Shown here: positions 56,301 through 64,000 of the stretch, in pieces | How the letters are laid out: every line of letters starts with the position of its first letter | How positions within the stretch are numbered: the stretch's first letter is position 1 | Assembly (NCBI RefSeq): GCF_910592395.1 | Contig: NC_088310.1 | Location: forward strand, 17,121,501 to 17,185,500 | Source of the DNA: Lineus longissimus | Taxonomy: Eukaryota > Nemertea > Pilidiophora > Heteronemertea > Lineidae | Direction: 5' to 3' | Length of the DNA: 64,000 bases | Notes under the pieces: generated by a model | The model's input: the letters and a program-made list of their open reading frames with translations, nothing else | What the model was told of the DNA's origin: nothing | Database searches by the model: none | Made by a program: the position numbers and the translations under genes

Positions 56301-59300
56301 TCACCAATAAAAATTACATCCTCATGTTCGACTCATTCAGTTTGAATTATTTCAAAAACTGGATATATTATGAAAGGCCTTCATGAGTCGAACATGAGGA
56401 TGTAATTTTTATTGGTGAATTCCTGCTAATAAAGCTAATATTAGCAGGAATTCACCAATAAAAATTACATCCTCATGTTCGACTCATGAAGGCCTTTCAT
56501 AATATATCCAGTTTTTGAAATAATTCGAACTAGAAATGTGGTTTTTGGCCACTTTTACGGTAATGATTTGGATCATGCTTGACACATCTACGACATGGTC
56601 CCTCCTTATCTATTGAACAGACCTTTTGAGTGAATGAGTGGGCATTGTGTTTTTCATGGCAGAGTGGTCAACAGACCTTTTACAAAGGGTGGACACTTGA
56701 ATAATTGTATTGGGATTCCCAGATTAGTAATCTGACCAGTTAACTAAAATGACAACCATGTAACGCAGTTGGTAATAGACCTGACCATAATCGTTGGGCC
56801 TGTGCCTGGTCATTGTGAAACAGACAGATCACAATACAAGACAATTGGCATTCATTCACAAACCACTTCACTTCATTTGGAGTTGACAATGGTTTAATGG
56901 GACTATGTCAAAGGTGTCTCCAGTGGGGTAAAAATCATTACCGTGAAAGTGGCCAAAAACCACATTTCTAGTTTGAATTATTTCAAAAACTGGATATATT
57001 ATGAAAGGCCTTCACGAGTCGAACATGAGGATGTAATTTTTATTGGTGAATTCCTGCTAATAAAGAAGAAGTGAAAAAGAGACATTTATCAAATTTCTCC
57101 TATCAAAGGCAAAACTAAACAGATTTTTAAAATTTTAGCATTATTCAATAGCCAAGATCATTTGCTACAATCGGTGTTAGGTGAATGTGTCTGCTTAGCC
57201 TAGTTTTTGAGAAATTCAAGAAAAACTGGTGTCCATTTACTTTTGACCATGAGTGTACGTGTAGCCTTGGTTTCACTGTGCAGCCTTAAAGGGAACTGAA
57301 ACCGCCAAGCCAGTTTGTATGACCTCGTTTTCATTTCCCGCGTATCGGGTGATCAGAGCGAGGCGTGAATGAAACATGGCGCCTAGCTGTCAATCATTGA
57401 GTGACGTCACTACTATGGAATTTACTACGAAAACTCATGAATGAAAGATCGCATGACTCACGTGATTCTCACATGATTCTCAATAATAACAAATTGAACT
57501 GCGCATGCTCGTGCACTGGGGGCGGAGCTACAAATCTGAACTCGAATAGGAAGTTGGAAGTTTGACTTTCTCGGGCGGTGAAAGTCGAAAAGTTGAATAA
57601 ATCGCTCGGCGGTTCCAGTTCCCTTTAAGGTCATCATTAACCATTGGCCATTATAAAGGATTTTGCGTTGTACTATATCCGGTTTAGTTCTTGTAGAGTC
57701 ATTCAATAAAGTGAAAGATTTTACAGTATGCTTCAAAATCCTAGGCAATAATCCCTTCCTTTAGTCATTATATAACCTCTCTCTTCTTCATTATATAACG
57801 ATACTTCTAATCGTGTCTCTATAACCGCCTTTGAATGATTAACTGGATTTCGCCGAACACAAAATACGCATATTCATTTAAATACCGATTGGAGAGACCC
57901 CTTCAGACTCACTCACCTGGCTGTCAAGGCCTACCATAAATACCATAAGGAAGAACAGGACGGACCAAAACTGACCACCAGGCATTTTGGCTAGTGCTGC
58001 CGGGTATACAACGAAGATCAAACCAGGGCCTGCAAATTGAAAAGTGGACTCAGTCAGCCAGGAAGGTAGTGCAACCAGCGATGTGCATTATCGAATAAAA
58101 GTGATTTGGTCTTTATTTAAGCTGCCAACCGTCACATAGTTCCTGTTAGCTCAATTAGGAACCAAGCACGCGTCATGTATTTACAATAGTTATTTTTTTA
58201 ATGAACTTTTATTTAAAAGGAAATTATACAGAACTGGAGGTGTACGAGGGTGGAGCTAAAACGTAGGCAAAATCTGAGGCGCCTCTCCGACGTTTTTAAG
58301 AATACTTCGCCTGAGCGGTGTTTGCAGAGAAAACCAACTTGAACAAGGTCAACAGTGCGATATCAATTTCTAGTTCAAAACATTAAAAGATTCTTTTTCC
58401 ACATTTTGTACCAACTGAAGCGGTAATGGCAGTCAATACGTAATACATTGTAACCAAAGTCTTTTGTTCGAGGTGTAGAATTATAGTACTTTTTTAAAAG
58501 CATTTTTTTGCTTGTGACATTTTGCATTGACCTTTTGCATTGGCCTTTTGCGAGTGACCTAGATTTACAGTTTACATGTTAGTGTAAGTGTCTACAATGT
58601 ACCTTAGCTGATGGTATCCGAAAAATATCATCAGGTTAGTGCAAGAGTCTGAAAAAAATGCATATACCTTTATAGCTGATGACACCCGAAAATTATTAAT
58701 TGCAAGAAAGTAAGAGACTTAGAGATATATATCCACCGTCAAGCAAGCATTTGAAATAAGGATAGTAATATTGTATGCTGTAAGCCTAATAAGGCTAGTT
58801 ACACATATATATGTTTCTTGTCACCTATTAAATAGCCGGCCTTTCACAGGCCTTTGCACTAGTGTCCAGTGCCAAATCGTCGAAGCCAATCAGATTGCTT
58901 GGTTAGGGGTTAGGGTTAGGGTTAAGGTTAGGATTTGGCACGCGACGGACCTCTATGAGACAGTACAGAATATTACTCGGTCAAACGTCGTTTCTCACAA
59001 TTAATTATTTCAATATATTTTGCAACACATCTGGCGATACAAGAGTTCTTAAGCATAGTTTTCAGAATGTCATTTGGCAAAGCATTTTGAAGATTAATGT
59101 CATTTGCGTCCTCAATCTCACGGAACAGTCTTATACCCTGCGTTTTATTGGCAGGGCATAGACACAGAAAATGTTCCTCATTCTCTACACTATTAGAGTT
59201 ATGTTCAAGACAGATTATAATTATTCTCAAGTTGGATGCCCCTATAGCACCCTATCTGAATATTGATAGGAAAGGACCCGTTCCGCAACTTGGCTAACAC

Positions 59301-62300
59301 TGACCGCTCTGCTCTACTTAGCGGAGCTTTCACGAAGTCCTCAACACCAAATGAATTTTTCAGCGTCCTGTAAGTCCTTAACCCTTTCGGACCCAACACC
59401 TAACCCACCCATCTACCCAGACCCAAAATGGTGATTTTTAGAGCTTTTTTCTGCTCGCCTGGTGTATTGAAAATAAGAGAGATAGAGGAAAATGACTGCT
59501 TGGGTTGGATATACAACTAAATGGAGAATATTTTGGTAGGGAAAAAAATAATTTTTTAATGCTAATGAGGTCATGTGACCTCATTAGCATATTCTCAAAA
59601 CTGTCCGCAAGTGATTTTTTTTACTTTGAAAATTCTTGGCTCTCTTAGTTTGAAGAACCACGAACAAAAACTGCATGGAATAGGTAGGGGGGTGGGGCAT
59701 ATTCATTTTCACACATTTTTTTTTCAATTATCTTCGAAATTATGATTTTGGGGACATTTTCCTCATTTTTGGGCGAAAACATCAAAATCTGACGAAAACG
59801 ACATAATTTCATATTTTAGCCAAAATAAATGGTAAAAACCACTTCTTTTGTTATTATATCTTTATAATAACTATTAGAACTTTGAAACTGTGATAAAAAA
59901 ATTGTTTTTACCTGATATTTAGGGGAAAAAATACAAGATCACCCTGTTTTTGAATTTTTCACACCCGCAACTGCGACATGTAAGATTGTATGATTCATGG
60001 TCCGAGTGGTTGAACTCCCAGTCCGAATCAATGTTTTTCCCCATCTGACAGCTCCATATATTCACCCCCCAGGTCTAAATCGGACTCACTATCATCATCG
60101 AGCGCCGCAAGAACATCTTCGGTAGACAAATGTGCTTTCCGTTTTGCCGCCATATCGCCGCGCTGCTGCTCTACAATGCATGGAGTACAAATGTCTACTA
60201 CGGCCGTATATATCGGTGGGGAATCCCCGAAACCAGCGAGACTGGTTTCATTGATTGTAGACATTGGTTTGATAGGCAAGTTCGAAGATGGCAGCACCGT
60301 AATTTGCTAGTTATCAACGATCTTCTGCATCAACCGCCCCACGGTTGCTCGGGTAATTGCGGTGGGGTCAAGATCAACCGTGTCACGGTTGCTCAGGTCC
60401 GAAAGGGTTAACTTGGGCAAACTATTAGTCTGAATCAACCGCTCATTTTAAAACATGAACTAAGATCAATTGATTATTTACATTTTTAACTACGCAATTG
60501 TTTAATTAGAGAGCGATTTTCAAGATTTCTCAACATCTTGGACAAGACTATAATAAGCGCATGCCTACTCAGGTAAGATCATATTTCATATGTTAGTAGA
60601 TGGCACTATGATAAATGATATACATGTATACCATGGCTGACGACATTTTCCGCGTCCTCGCCAACCTCATGAGCCAAGTATCCAATTATAGAAAATACAA
60701 CGAAACCACTGAAAATACTGAAGGCGCTCCCTAATGATGAAATTGCAACAGCCTGTCTGGAAATAATAATGTAGACACAGTAAATTCCTTATTTGCCGAC
60801 AGTTTTAACGGCATTAATTATACGGGGCCGAGTGGTGCAGGTAGTGGTGTCTGCTGATGAGTTGTTACCGACATGCGACGAGGCCTGCACTTTAGGGTAT
60901 TTACCACGCCATATTACGCCTCAAATAACGTCATACACCCATTTTTCTAGGTGCCCCCCCCCCCCCCCCTTCAGCGCCAATTTTTTTTCACACGGAACGC
61001 CCCTCACATGTTATTGGAATCTCTCAGCTGATCTTATGCGGGTCCTCTGACGTTGTAATGGTAAACATGGTGGTATTTACGGACGTGTACCAACCAACTC
61101 GCACGGTGCACGGCGGTATCAATATGATGGTGTCTGCACTTCATAAAGGCCTACGATTTGAGACTTAAAATTTTGCAGTTGTCTTCAACGCGATATACAG
61201 GGTGGCCCAGAAAACTTTTCTCTTGCACAATAGAAATCTACTGTCTATCCATTGTGTGAGGGCAAGGCTTTCTTGGTCATCCTAAATATATCTCTTTATA
61301 GCTCAATCTTTATCACGCTGATAGTCTGGTTACTGCAACAGCAATGTTTTCTTCTGTTACTTGTGGCACTGGCGAGAACAATTTCAAGGACGGCGCCGGC
61401 CTTTACGAGCAACTCGAATGAAAATCAGTCACAATGAGTCGATTTATGGTCCTAATCATAGGCCCGATCATTGACCTTTTAGAATGGATTTCACGGTTGT
61501 ATGTCTCACTTGTAACTGGATATGGGAGAGGAGGCTATTCGCCTAAGACTTAAAATAGTTATTTTTGCGTCCTTCGAGTTAAAGAAGAATGAACAACATT
61601 TAACACAGACAAATCAGAAGCAATGAGAATACATATGCATAAAACATGCATAAAGTCTGAAATATTTTAAATCACAAAGACATCCGATAGGAAATGGTAG
61701 ACCCCAGACTTTTTTATAATGTTTATGCCTAATTTGTGAATTATATTTATGTATACTTGTAGCAATCTGTATGGAATTTGTTGTAGCTGGCCATAGTGAC
61801 GATACCACCCCACCCTGCTCCACTGGAATATGCAATCTGGAAGGCGGCCTCTATCCATACCTGCAAAATCGAAGCAATGATCTGGAAAGGTGTCACGCGC
61901 ATGCTGCACCGATCTAGAGAGAGCATACCTATGTTCCCCGGTACCTATGTTCCCCGACGAGGTACCTATGTTCCCCTGTACCTATGTTCCCGAGGTACCT
62001 ATGTTCCCAGTACCTATGTCCGCAAAGAAAAGTGTTTTTTTTTGTGATACGGTTTGTTTCCACAAATTCCTGGAAAGACCTCACAGAATGAAGTCACTGA
62101 ATTCCAGGAAATTGCAATTCCCAGAAATCCCCCAAAAAGCAGAGTTTCAGTATTTTTTGTTTGTATTAAAAGACATTTTTACTCAGCATAGAGATTCATT
62201 GTTTCGTGACTTAAAGGCCAAGGTGCACGCGCCTTTGCTTCAAATTGGTACATACACTGTATCATAAAAACTATATGGGGGAACATAGGTACCGGGGAAC

Positions 62301-63517
62301 ATAGGTACCTCTTCGGGGAAGATAGGTACCTCTTAGGGGAAGATAGGTACCGGGAACATAGGTACCGGGGAACATAGGGATGACCCCGATCTGGAAACAC
62401 TACACCATGACTTGCAACATGATCCCTCTCTCGACTGATGTCTGGATATGACTTGCAACATGATCCCATCTGGATGCCAGGACAAGACTTGCAACATGAT
62501 CCCCATCTACATGCCAGAACGCGACTTGTACATGCAGCATGGTCCCCACCAGGATGCCAGAACGGGACTTGAAACATGATCCCAATCTGGATGCCTGGAC
62601 ATGACTTGCAACATATCACGTGTAGTCTTCTTTTAACTATGAACGAGTTTTCACTGGTCCCGTGCTACTAACTTATCCGTACTTTTGTCCACTCAAGCAC
62701 AGTAAACCAGACGGCCGAGTTTCAACTCGACAGTGAAGACAAGTGCATGATGTTTGCACTTGCCTAATTACACACCAAAGAAGGTCATATTATGGTGTTT
62801 TAACGAAACGCGTATAGTTAGCCTATCGTGCGATTTTAATGTGGATTCTAATGCGAGTGGATAAAATATTTTAAAATACTCACCCTGGTGTTGAGCAGTG
62901 TTTCCCATTTGGGAATTATGTATAACTTGATACCTTCTATGGCTCCTGGTAAGGTCACTCCTCGACAGAGCATCACAATCTGAATAACGACCGGGGCGAG
63001 GGCTGTCACGTACACAGCCTAGAAAAGGAAATGAAATCGGTCGCGATTCTGTATTCCGGCTCACTCGGCAGTACACAATAAAATCTGCCATAGGGTTCGT
63101 GTAAATTCTGAACATACATTTTCGTAATTTAAAACAATCCATTCCTAATGCTGGGATTTGCACCAAACTTTGCAGAAGTGTAGTCCTATATCTTGTCATT
63201 GCCATAAGTGAATTTGATAAAGGTCCAATGATTCTAATTTGTTTTATTAACCTTTTCAGGAGACACCAATGATTCTAAATTGTTTCAATACGCGGCCGCG
63301 TGTTTACTGCCTGTGAGGGAATATCTTTCCGAGCCAGTAAAATCTAGAAAAGGATCGCGAGTTCCTATTTCGCAATCGACCTACCTTTCCCGATGATTTG
63401 ACGCCTCTTATGATGCACAGACATGTTACGACCCAAGTGAGAGTATAGCAGGCAAAGAGCTCCCATCTCATCTCACCCATGCTGTGAATACCACTGGTTC
63501 TTTGGAGGACATGCCGA
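44146..63517 (-). CDS. SLC6-family Na/Cl-dependent transporter gene, 3' ten coding exons
   Basis: Exons at 63517-63385, 63018-62884, 61860-61757, 60756-60632, 58029-57917, 55643-55506, 50908-50809, 47057-46957, 45610-45443 and 44325-44146 join in phase with GT...AG introns to give 431 residues plus stop, covering TM4 to TM12 and the C-terminus. TM1-TM3 lie beyond the right edge. These plasma-membrane proteins couple neurotransmitter, amino-acid or osmolyte uptake to Na and Cl gradients. Diagnostic pieces: [71 protein letters not shown] and [17 protein letters not shown]. Most family members have Glu where this one has Ala in YPAALA. The substrate cannot be told from this part. Confidence 0.88.
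44326..45442. other. SLC6 last intron
   Basis: No other gene seen. Contains a poly-C/C-rich tract at 45208-45245. Confidence 0.6.
45443..45610 (-). CDS. SLC6 exon: TM11 end and TM12
   Basis: 168 bp, phase 0 at both ends; acceptor AG 45611-45612 and donor GTAAGT 45437-45442. Encodes [20 protein letters not shown] then [20 protein letters not shown], the usual Y-P-W-A and G-W signature of TM12. Confidence 0.88.
45613..46170. other. SLC6 intron, first part
   Basis: Nothing supported apart from intron sequence. Confidence 0.5.
46172..46545. repeat. Tandem duplication of a MITE plus flank (about 195-bp unit, two copies)
   Basis: MITE copies at 46172-46289 and 46366-46481 (ends GTGATACGAATAAAGAC and CTAGTTATTATTCATATCAC) belong to the same family as 16647-16767. 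Each is followed by the same flank (CTGATCTTAATGTTGGGTAT ... CCGACCAGCCTG), so the pair arose by segmental tandem duplication after insertion. Confidence 0.8.
46957..47057 (-). CDS. SLC6 exon: loop after TM10 and start of TM11
   Basis: 101 bp; acceptor AG at 47058-47059 and donor GTAAGT 46951-46956. Encodes [20 protein letters not shown] and [14 protein letters not shown]-x-x-D-I-x-x-M-I-G is a standard SLC6 motif. The first two bases complete a Gly codon begun in the previous exon. Confidence 0.88.
47580..49165 (-). repeat. About 300-bp tandem repeats with CTCF-like core, interrupted by a LINE fragment
   Basis: Blocks such as TTTGGCCCCCTGGTGGCCAA, AAGAAACGTGCCATAATTAC and TTTGACCTCTGTGA recur at about 286-303 bp intervals. 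The core (minus strand CCACCAGGGGGC or CCACCAGAGGGC) lies at 47767-47778, 48496-48507, 48799-48810 and 49085-49096, always in the same orientation. The gap between the first two copies is explained by the retroposon at 47921-48480. Confidence 0.75.
47921..48480 (-). mobile_element. 5'-truncated LINE fragment with AAAT-repeat tail
   Basis: The minus strand encodes a reverse-transcriptase C-terminal piece ([40 protein letters not shown]) related to the fragment in the Polinton ATPase gene. On the minus strand it ends in AAATAAATAAATTA. It sits within one unit of the 300-bp repeat. Boundaries are approximate. Confidence 0.7.
49166..50808. other. SLC6 intron sequence without recognised features
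   Basis: No exon with SLC6 similarity and no clear mobile element. Confidence 0.45.
50809..50908 (-). CDS. SLC6 exon: TM10
   Basis: 100 bp; acceptor AG 50909-50910 and donor GTAAGA 50803-50808. Encodes [20 protein letters not shown] and [13 protein letters not shown] plus the first base of a Gly codon. Start phase 0. Confidence 0.9.
50911..53514. other. SLC6 intron, no gene seen
   Basis: About 2.6 kb of AT-rich DNA with no supported exon or repeat. Confidence 0.45.
53515..53680. repeat. 166-bp foldback element
   Basis: The two halves are near-complete inverted complements: AATTGAACCC...GGACCTTGGTTGAGTTACCA at the left and TGGTAACTCAACCAAGGTCC...GGGTTCAATT at the right, with an inner hairpin GTCCAAACCC/GGGTTTGGAC at 53581-53614. 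Non-coding MITE-like element. Confidence 0.8.
53906..53955. repeat. Perfect palindrome flanked by 9-bp direct repeats
   Basis: A 38-bp perfect palindrome at 53912-53949 (half: ATCATGGAGGTATAAATAA) includes a 32-bp insert flanked on both sides by GATGGGATC (53906-53914 and 53947-53955). Confidence 0.9.
53956..55505. other. SLC6 intron, no gene seen
   Basis: Includes a purine-rich GGATGGAAGG simple repeat at about 55332-55378. Nothing else supported. Confidence 0.45.
55506..55643 (-). CDS. SLC6 exon: TM8 end and TM9
   Basis: 138 bp, phase 0 both ends; acceptor AG 55644-55645 and donor GTAAGC 55500-55505. Encodes [20 protein letters not shown] then [20 protein letters not shown] and IPCVMQ. 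A second AG seven bases further in would shift the frame, so the upstream acceptor is preferred because it completes L-D-S-Q-F. Confidence 0.88.
56095..57255. mobile_element. Non-autonomous Tc1/mariner-like element with complex foldback
   Basis: Ends CACTCATGGTCAAAAGTAAA at 56095 and the complement at 57255, each flanked by TA. About 200 bp at each end are inverted complements. Inside, a module beginning TTAGCAGGAATTCACCAATA occurs in alternating orientation (about 56292, 56381-56437, 56441-56530 and 56960-57060), so several alternative hairpins are possible. No transposase ORF. Confidence 0.8.
57917..58029 (-). CDS. SLC6 exon: extracellular loop 4 and TM8
   Basis: 113 bp; acceptor AG 58030-58031 and donor GTGAGT 57911-57916. 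Encodes [20 protein letters not shown] and [17 protein letters not shown]; the LDSQ at the end carries residues of the conserved Na2 sodium site region. Confidence 0.9.
58899..58940 (+). repeat. Interstitial telomere-like tract
   Basis: Several GGTTAG/GGGTTAG units in a row with minor variants (GGTTAGGGGTTAGGGTTAGG and GTTAAGGTTAGG). It lies about 30 bp beyond the 3' end of a LINE fragment. Confidence 0.75.
58973..60450 (-). pseudogene. LINE reverse-transcriptase 3' remnant, split by a piggyBac element
   Basis: The minus strand reads [38 protein letters not shown] and [10 protein letters not shown], the usual end of CR1/RTE-like LINE proteins (R-x-x-L-A-x-x-R followed by E-x-E-H-F-L-x-x-C-P). 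The frame continues on the far side of the insertion near 60412 (SLPK before the TTAA). Broken elsewhere and 5'-truncated; the upstream limit is uncertain. Confidence 0.65.
59378..60411 (-). mobile_element. Internally deleted piggyBac element, TTAA-flanked
   Basis: Ends CCCTTTCGGACC at 59382 and GGTCCGAAAGGG ending at 60407, flanked by TTAA (59378-59381 and 60408-60411), the diagnostic target of piggyBac. The element is 1,026 bp. Only the N-terminus of a transposase remains (from 60153: [20 protein letters not shown], then an acidic run [11 protein letters not shown]), ending at 60028. Confidence 0.85.
60632..60756 (-). CDS. SLC6 exon: TM7
   Basis: 125 bp; acceptor AG 60757-60758 and donor GTATAC 60626-60631. 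Encodes [20 protein letters not shown] and [21 protein letters not shown], with split codons at both ends that match the neighbouring exons. Confidence 0.88.
60759..61756. other. SLC6 intron, no other gene seen
   Basis: Includes a poly-C run near 60955-60970. Nothing else supported. Confidence 0.5.
61757..61860 (-). CDS. SLC6 exon: TM6
   Basis: 104 bp; acceptor AG 61861-61862 and donor GTATAC 61751-61756. Encodes [19 protein letters not shown], the unwound substrate- and ion-binding helix of the family, then [16 protein letters not shown]. Starts in phase 0 and leaves two bases for the next exon. Confidence 0.9.
61923..62385. repeat. Inverted clusters of a GGTACCTATGTTCCCC unit
   Basis: At 61927-62022 five copies of GGTACCTATGTTCCCC or variants run in one direction; at 62275-62375 six copies run in the other (GGGGAACATAGGTACC). 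About 250 bp of single-copy sequence lie between, so the whole resembles a foldback element with repetitive arms. Confidence 0.85.
62405..62615. repeat. Minisatellite of about 38 bp, roughly six copies
   Basis: The unit GACTTGCAACATGATCCC plus about 20 bp (CATCTGGATGCCAGGACAT-like) is repeated with variation to about 62615. Confidence 0.85.
62884..63018 (-). CDS. SLC6 exon: TM5 and extracellular loop 3
   Basis: 135 bp, phase 0 at both ends; acceptor AG 63019-63020 and donor GTGAGT 62878-62883. Encodes [20 protein letters not shown] then [20 protein letters not shown], with the L-P-G-A-x-x-G-I motif conserved in SLC6. Confidence 0.92.
63021..63384. other. SLC6 intron
   Basis: 364 bp of intron; nothing else seen. 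Confidence 0.6.
63385..63517 (-). CDS. SLC6 exon: end of extracellular loop 2 and TM4
   Basis: 133 bp; acceptor AG 63518-63519 and donor GTAGGT 63379-63384. Encodes [20 protein letters not shown] and [20 protein letters not shown] with SSGK at the end; G-V-K-x-S-G-K just before TM5 is a strong family marker. It begins with the last base of a codon, so an upstream exon exists outside the window. Confidence 0.88.
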
Positions 63518-63519
63518 CT

Positions 63520-64000
63520 GCAAAAAAATGCTGTTCATAATAAAGAAAGCATATAAATACTTCAACAAAAGAAAAGCCCCCCAAATGGTCTTATTTTTTA
63601 AACATCCACTATGAAATAACACGTGAATTTCAGGAAACCATTACAATGGCGTTCGGCTAAATGGTGAAAAGATGTGGAGCGTACATTTTGTTACGCCTGC
63701 AAAAACATCAATTAAATGAGAAAGGACTTGTTTCAAATACTAAAACGTATGGAATGACCAGCTATACCATAAGCTAGTTGTTTCAGACTTCTAGATCTTC
63801 ACTTCTTTTCAACTTATGAATACCAAATATTTTATTTTACTACATCAGCTCAGTTGAGTCATCATCAGGTAAACGAGGTAAACAGAGAACGAACACCGCA
63901 TTCTACACGGTGTATGCACCTGCAAACGTAGACATGTTAGGTCTCGTTAGGGAGTTTTTCCCAAATGTACGCGATGATGACGTGCCCCATTAACAGGACG
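63520..64000. other. SLC6 intron continuing beyond the window
   Basis: No further exon recognised up to the window edge. Confidence 0.5.

Noticed and set aside
58973-59230. Small host gene with EEHFLCLCP
   Set aside because: The motif and its upstream frame match the C-terminal end of LINE reverse transcriptases.
61923-62615. CRISPR-like array
   Set aside because: Units are inverted between the two clusters, spacers are not uniform and the DNA is eukaryotic.

Overview
The window is animal genomic DNA. It has spliced genes with normal GT/AG introns, an SLC6-type neurotransmitter/amino-acid transporter, rhodopsin-like GPCR exons, a short TTAGGG tract and many eukaryotic transposons. The mix (Polinton, Ty3/Gypsy, pogo-like, piggyBac, non-LTR elements) suggests a marine invertebrate, but the sequence alone does not fix the phylum.

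Layout. (1) 767-20916 is a nest of mobile elements. A non-LTR retrotransposon (endonuclease, reverse transcriptase, RNase H; 12-bp target duplication) is split inside its RNase H domain by a 15.8-kb Ty3/Gypsy-type LTR retrotransposon (4551-20308; 179-bp LTRs; 5-bp target duplication CGACT). That element is itself interrupted by two pogo/Tigger-like DNA transposons (6024-8944 and 15428-19171), and the second of these carries a foldback MITE. Next to its 5' LTR the LTR element also has an intact SGNH/GDSL-hydrolase ORF upstream of gag. (2) 20929-22900 and 41778-42700 are host flanks with pieces of GPCR genes. (3) 22901-41771 is a complete but decayed Polinton/Maverick (18,871 bp, 282-bp terminal inverted repeats, 6-bp target duplication CAAGTG). 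It encodes a protein-primed DNA polymerase B, a chromodomain integrase, a packaging ATPase, a major capsid protein, a penton protein, a probable second penton-like protein, an HNH-type protein and several small or membrane proteins. Most genes are broken by stops or frameshifts, and the ATPase 3' end is hit by a 5'-truncated retroposon. (4) 44146-63517 holds the last ten coding exons (431 codons plus stop) of an SLC6 transporter on the minus strand. Its introns contain a piggyBac derivative, a mariner-like foldback, several hairpins, a roughly 300-bp tandem repeat with CTCF-like core sites, and minisatellites.

Most unusual points: the exact hexamer TAAATG at 10 of 17 Polinton start codons (like poxvirus/NCLDV late promoters), including a 10-bp palindrome that holds the divergent integrase and ATPase start codons; two penton-like genes and no recognisable maturation protease in the Polinton; terminal repeats of the Polinton that carry their own inverted ends; and an esterase-like ORF inside an LTR retrotransposon.
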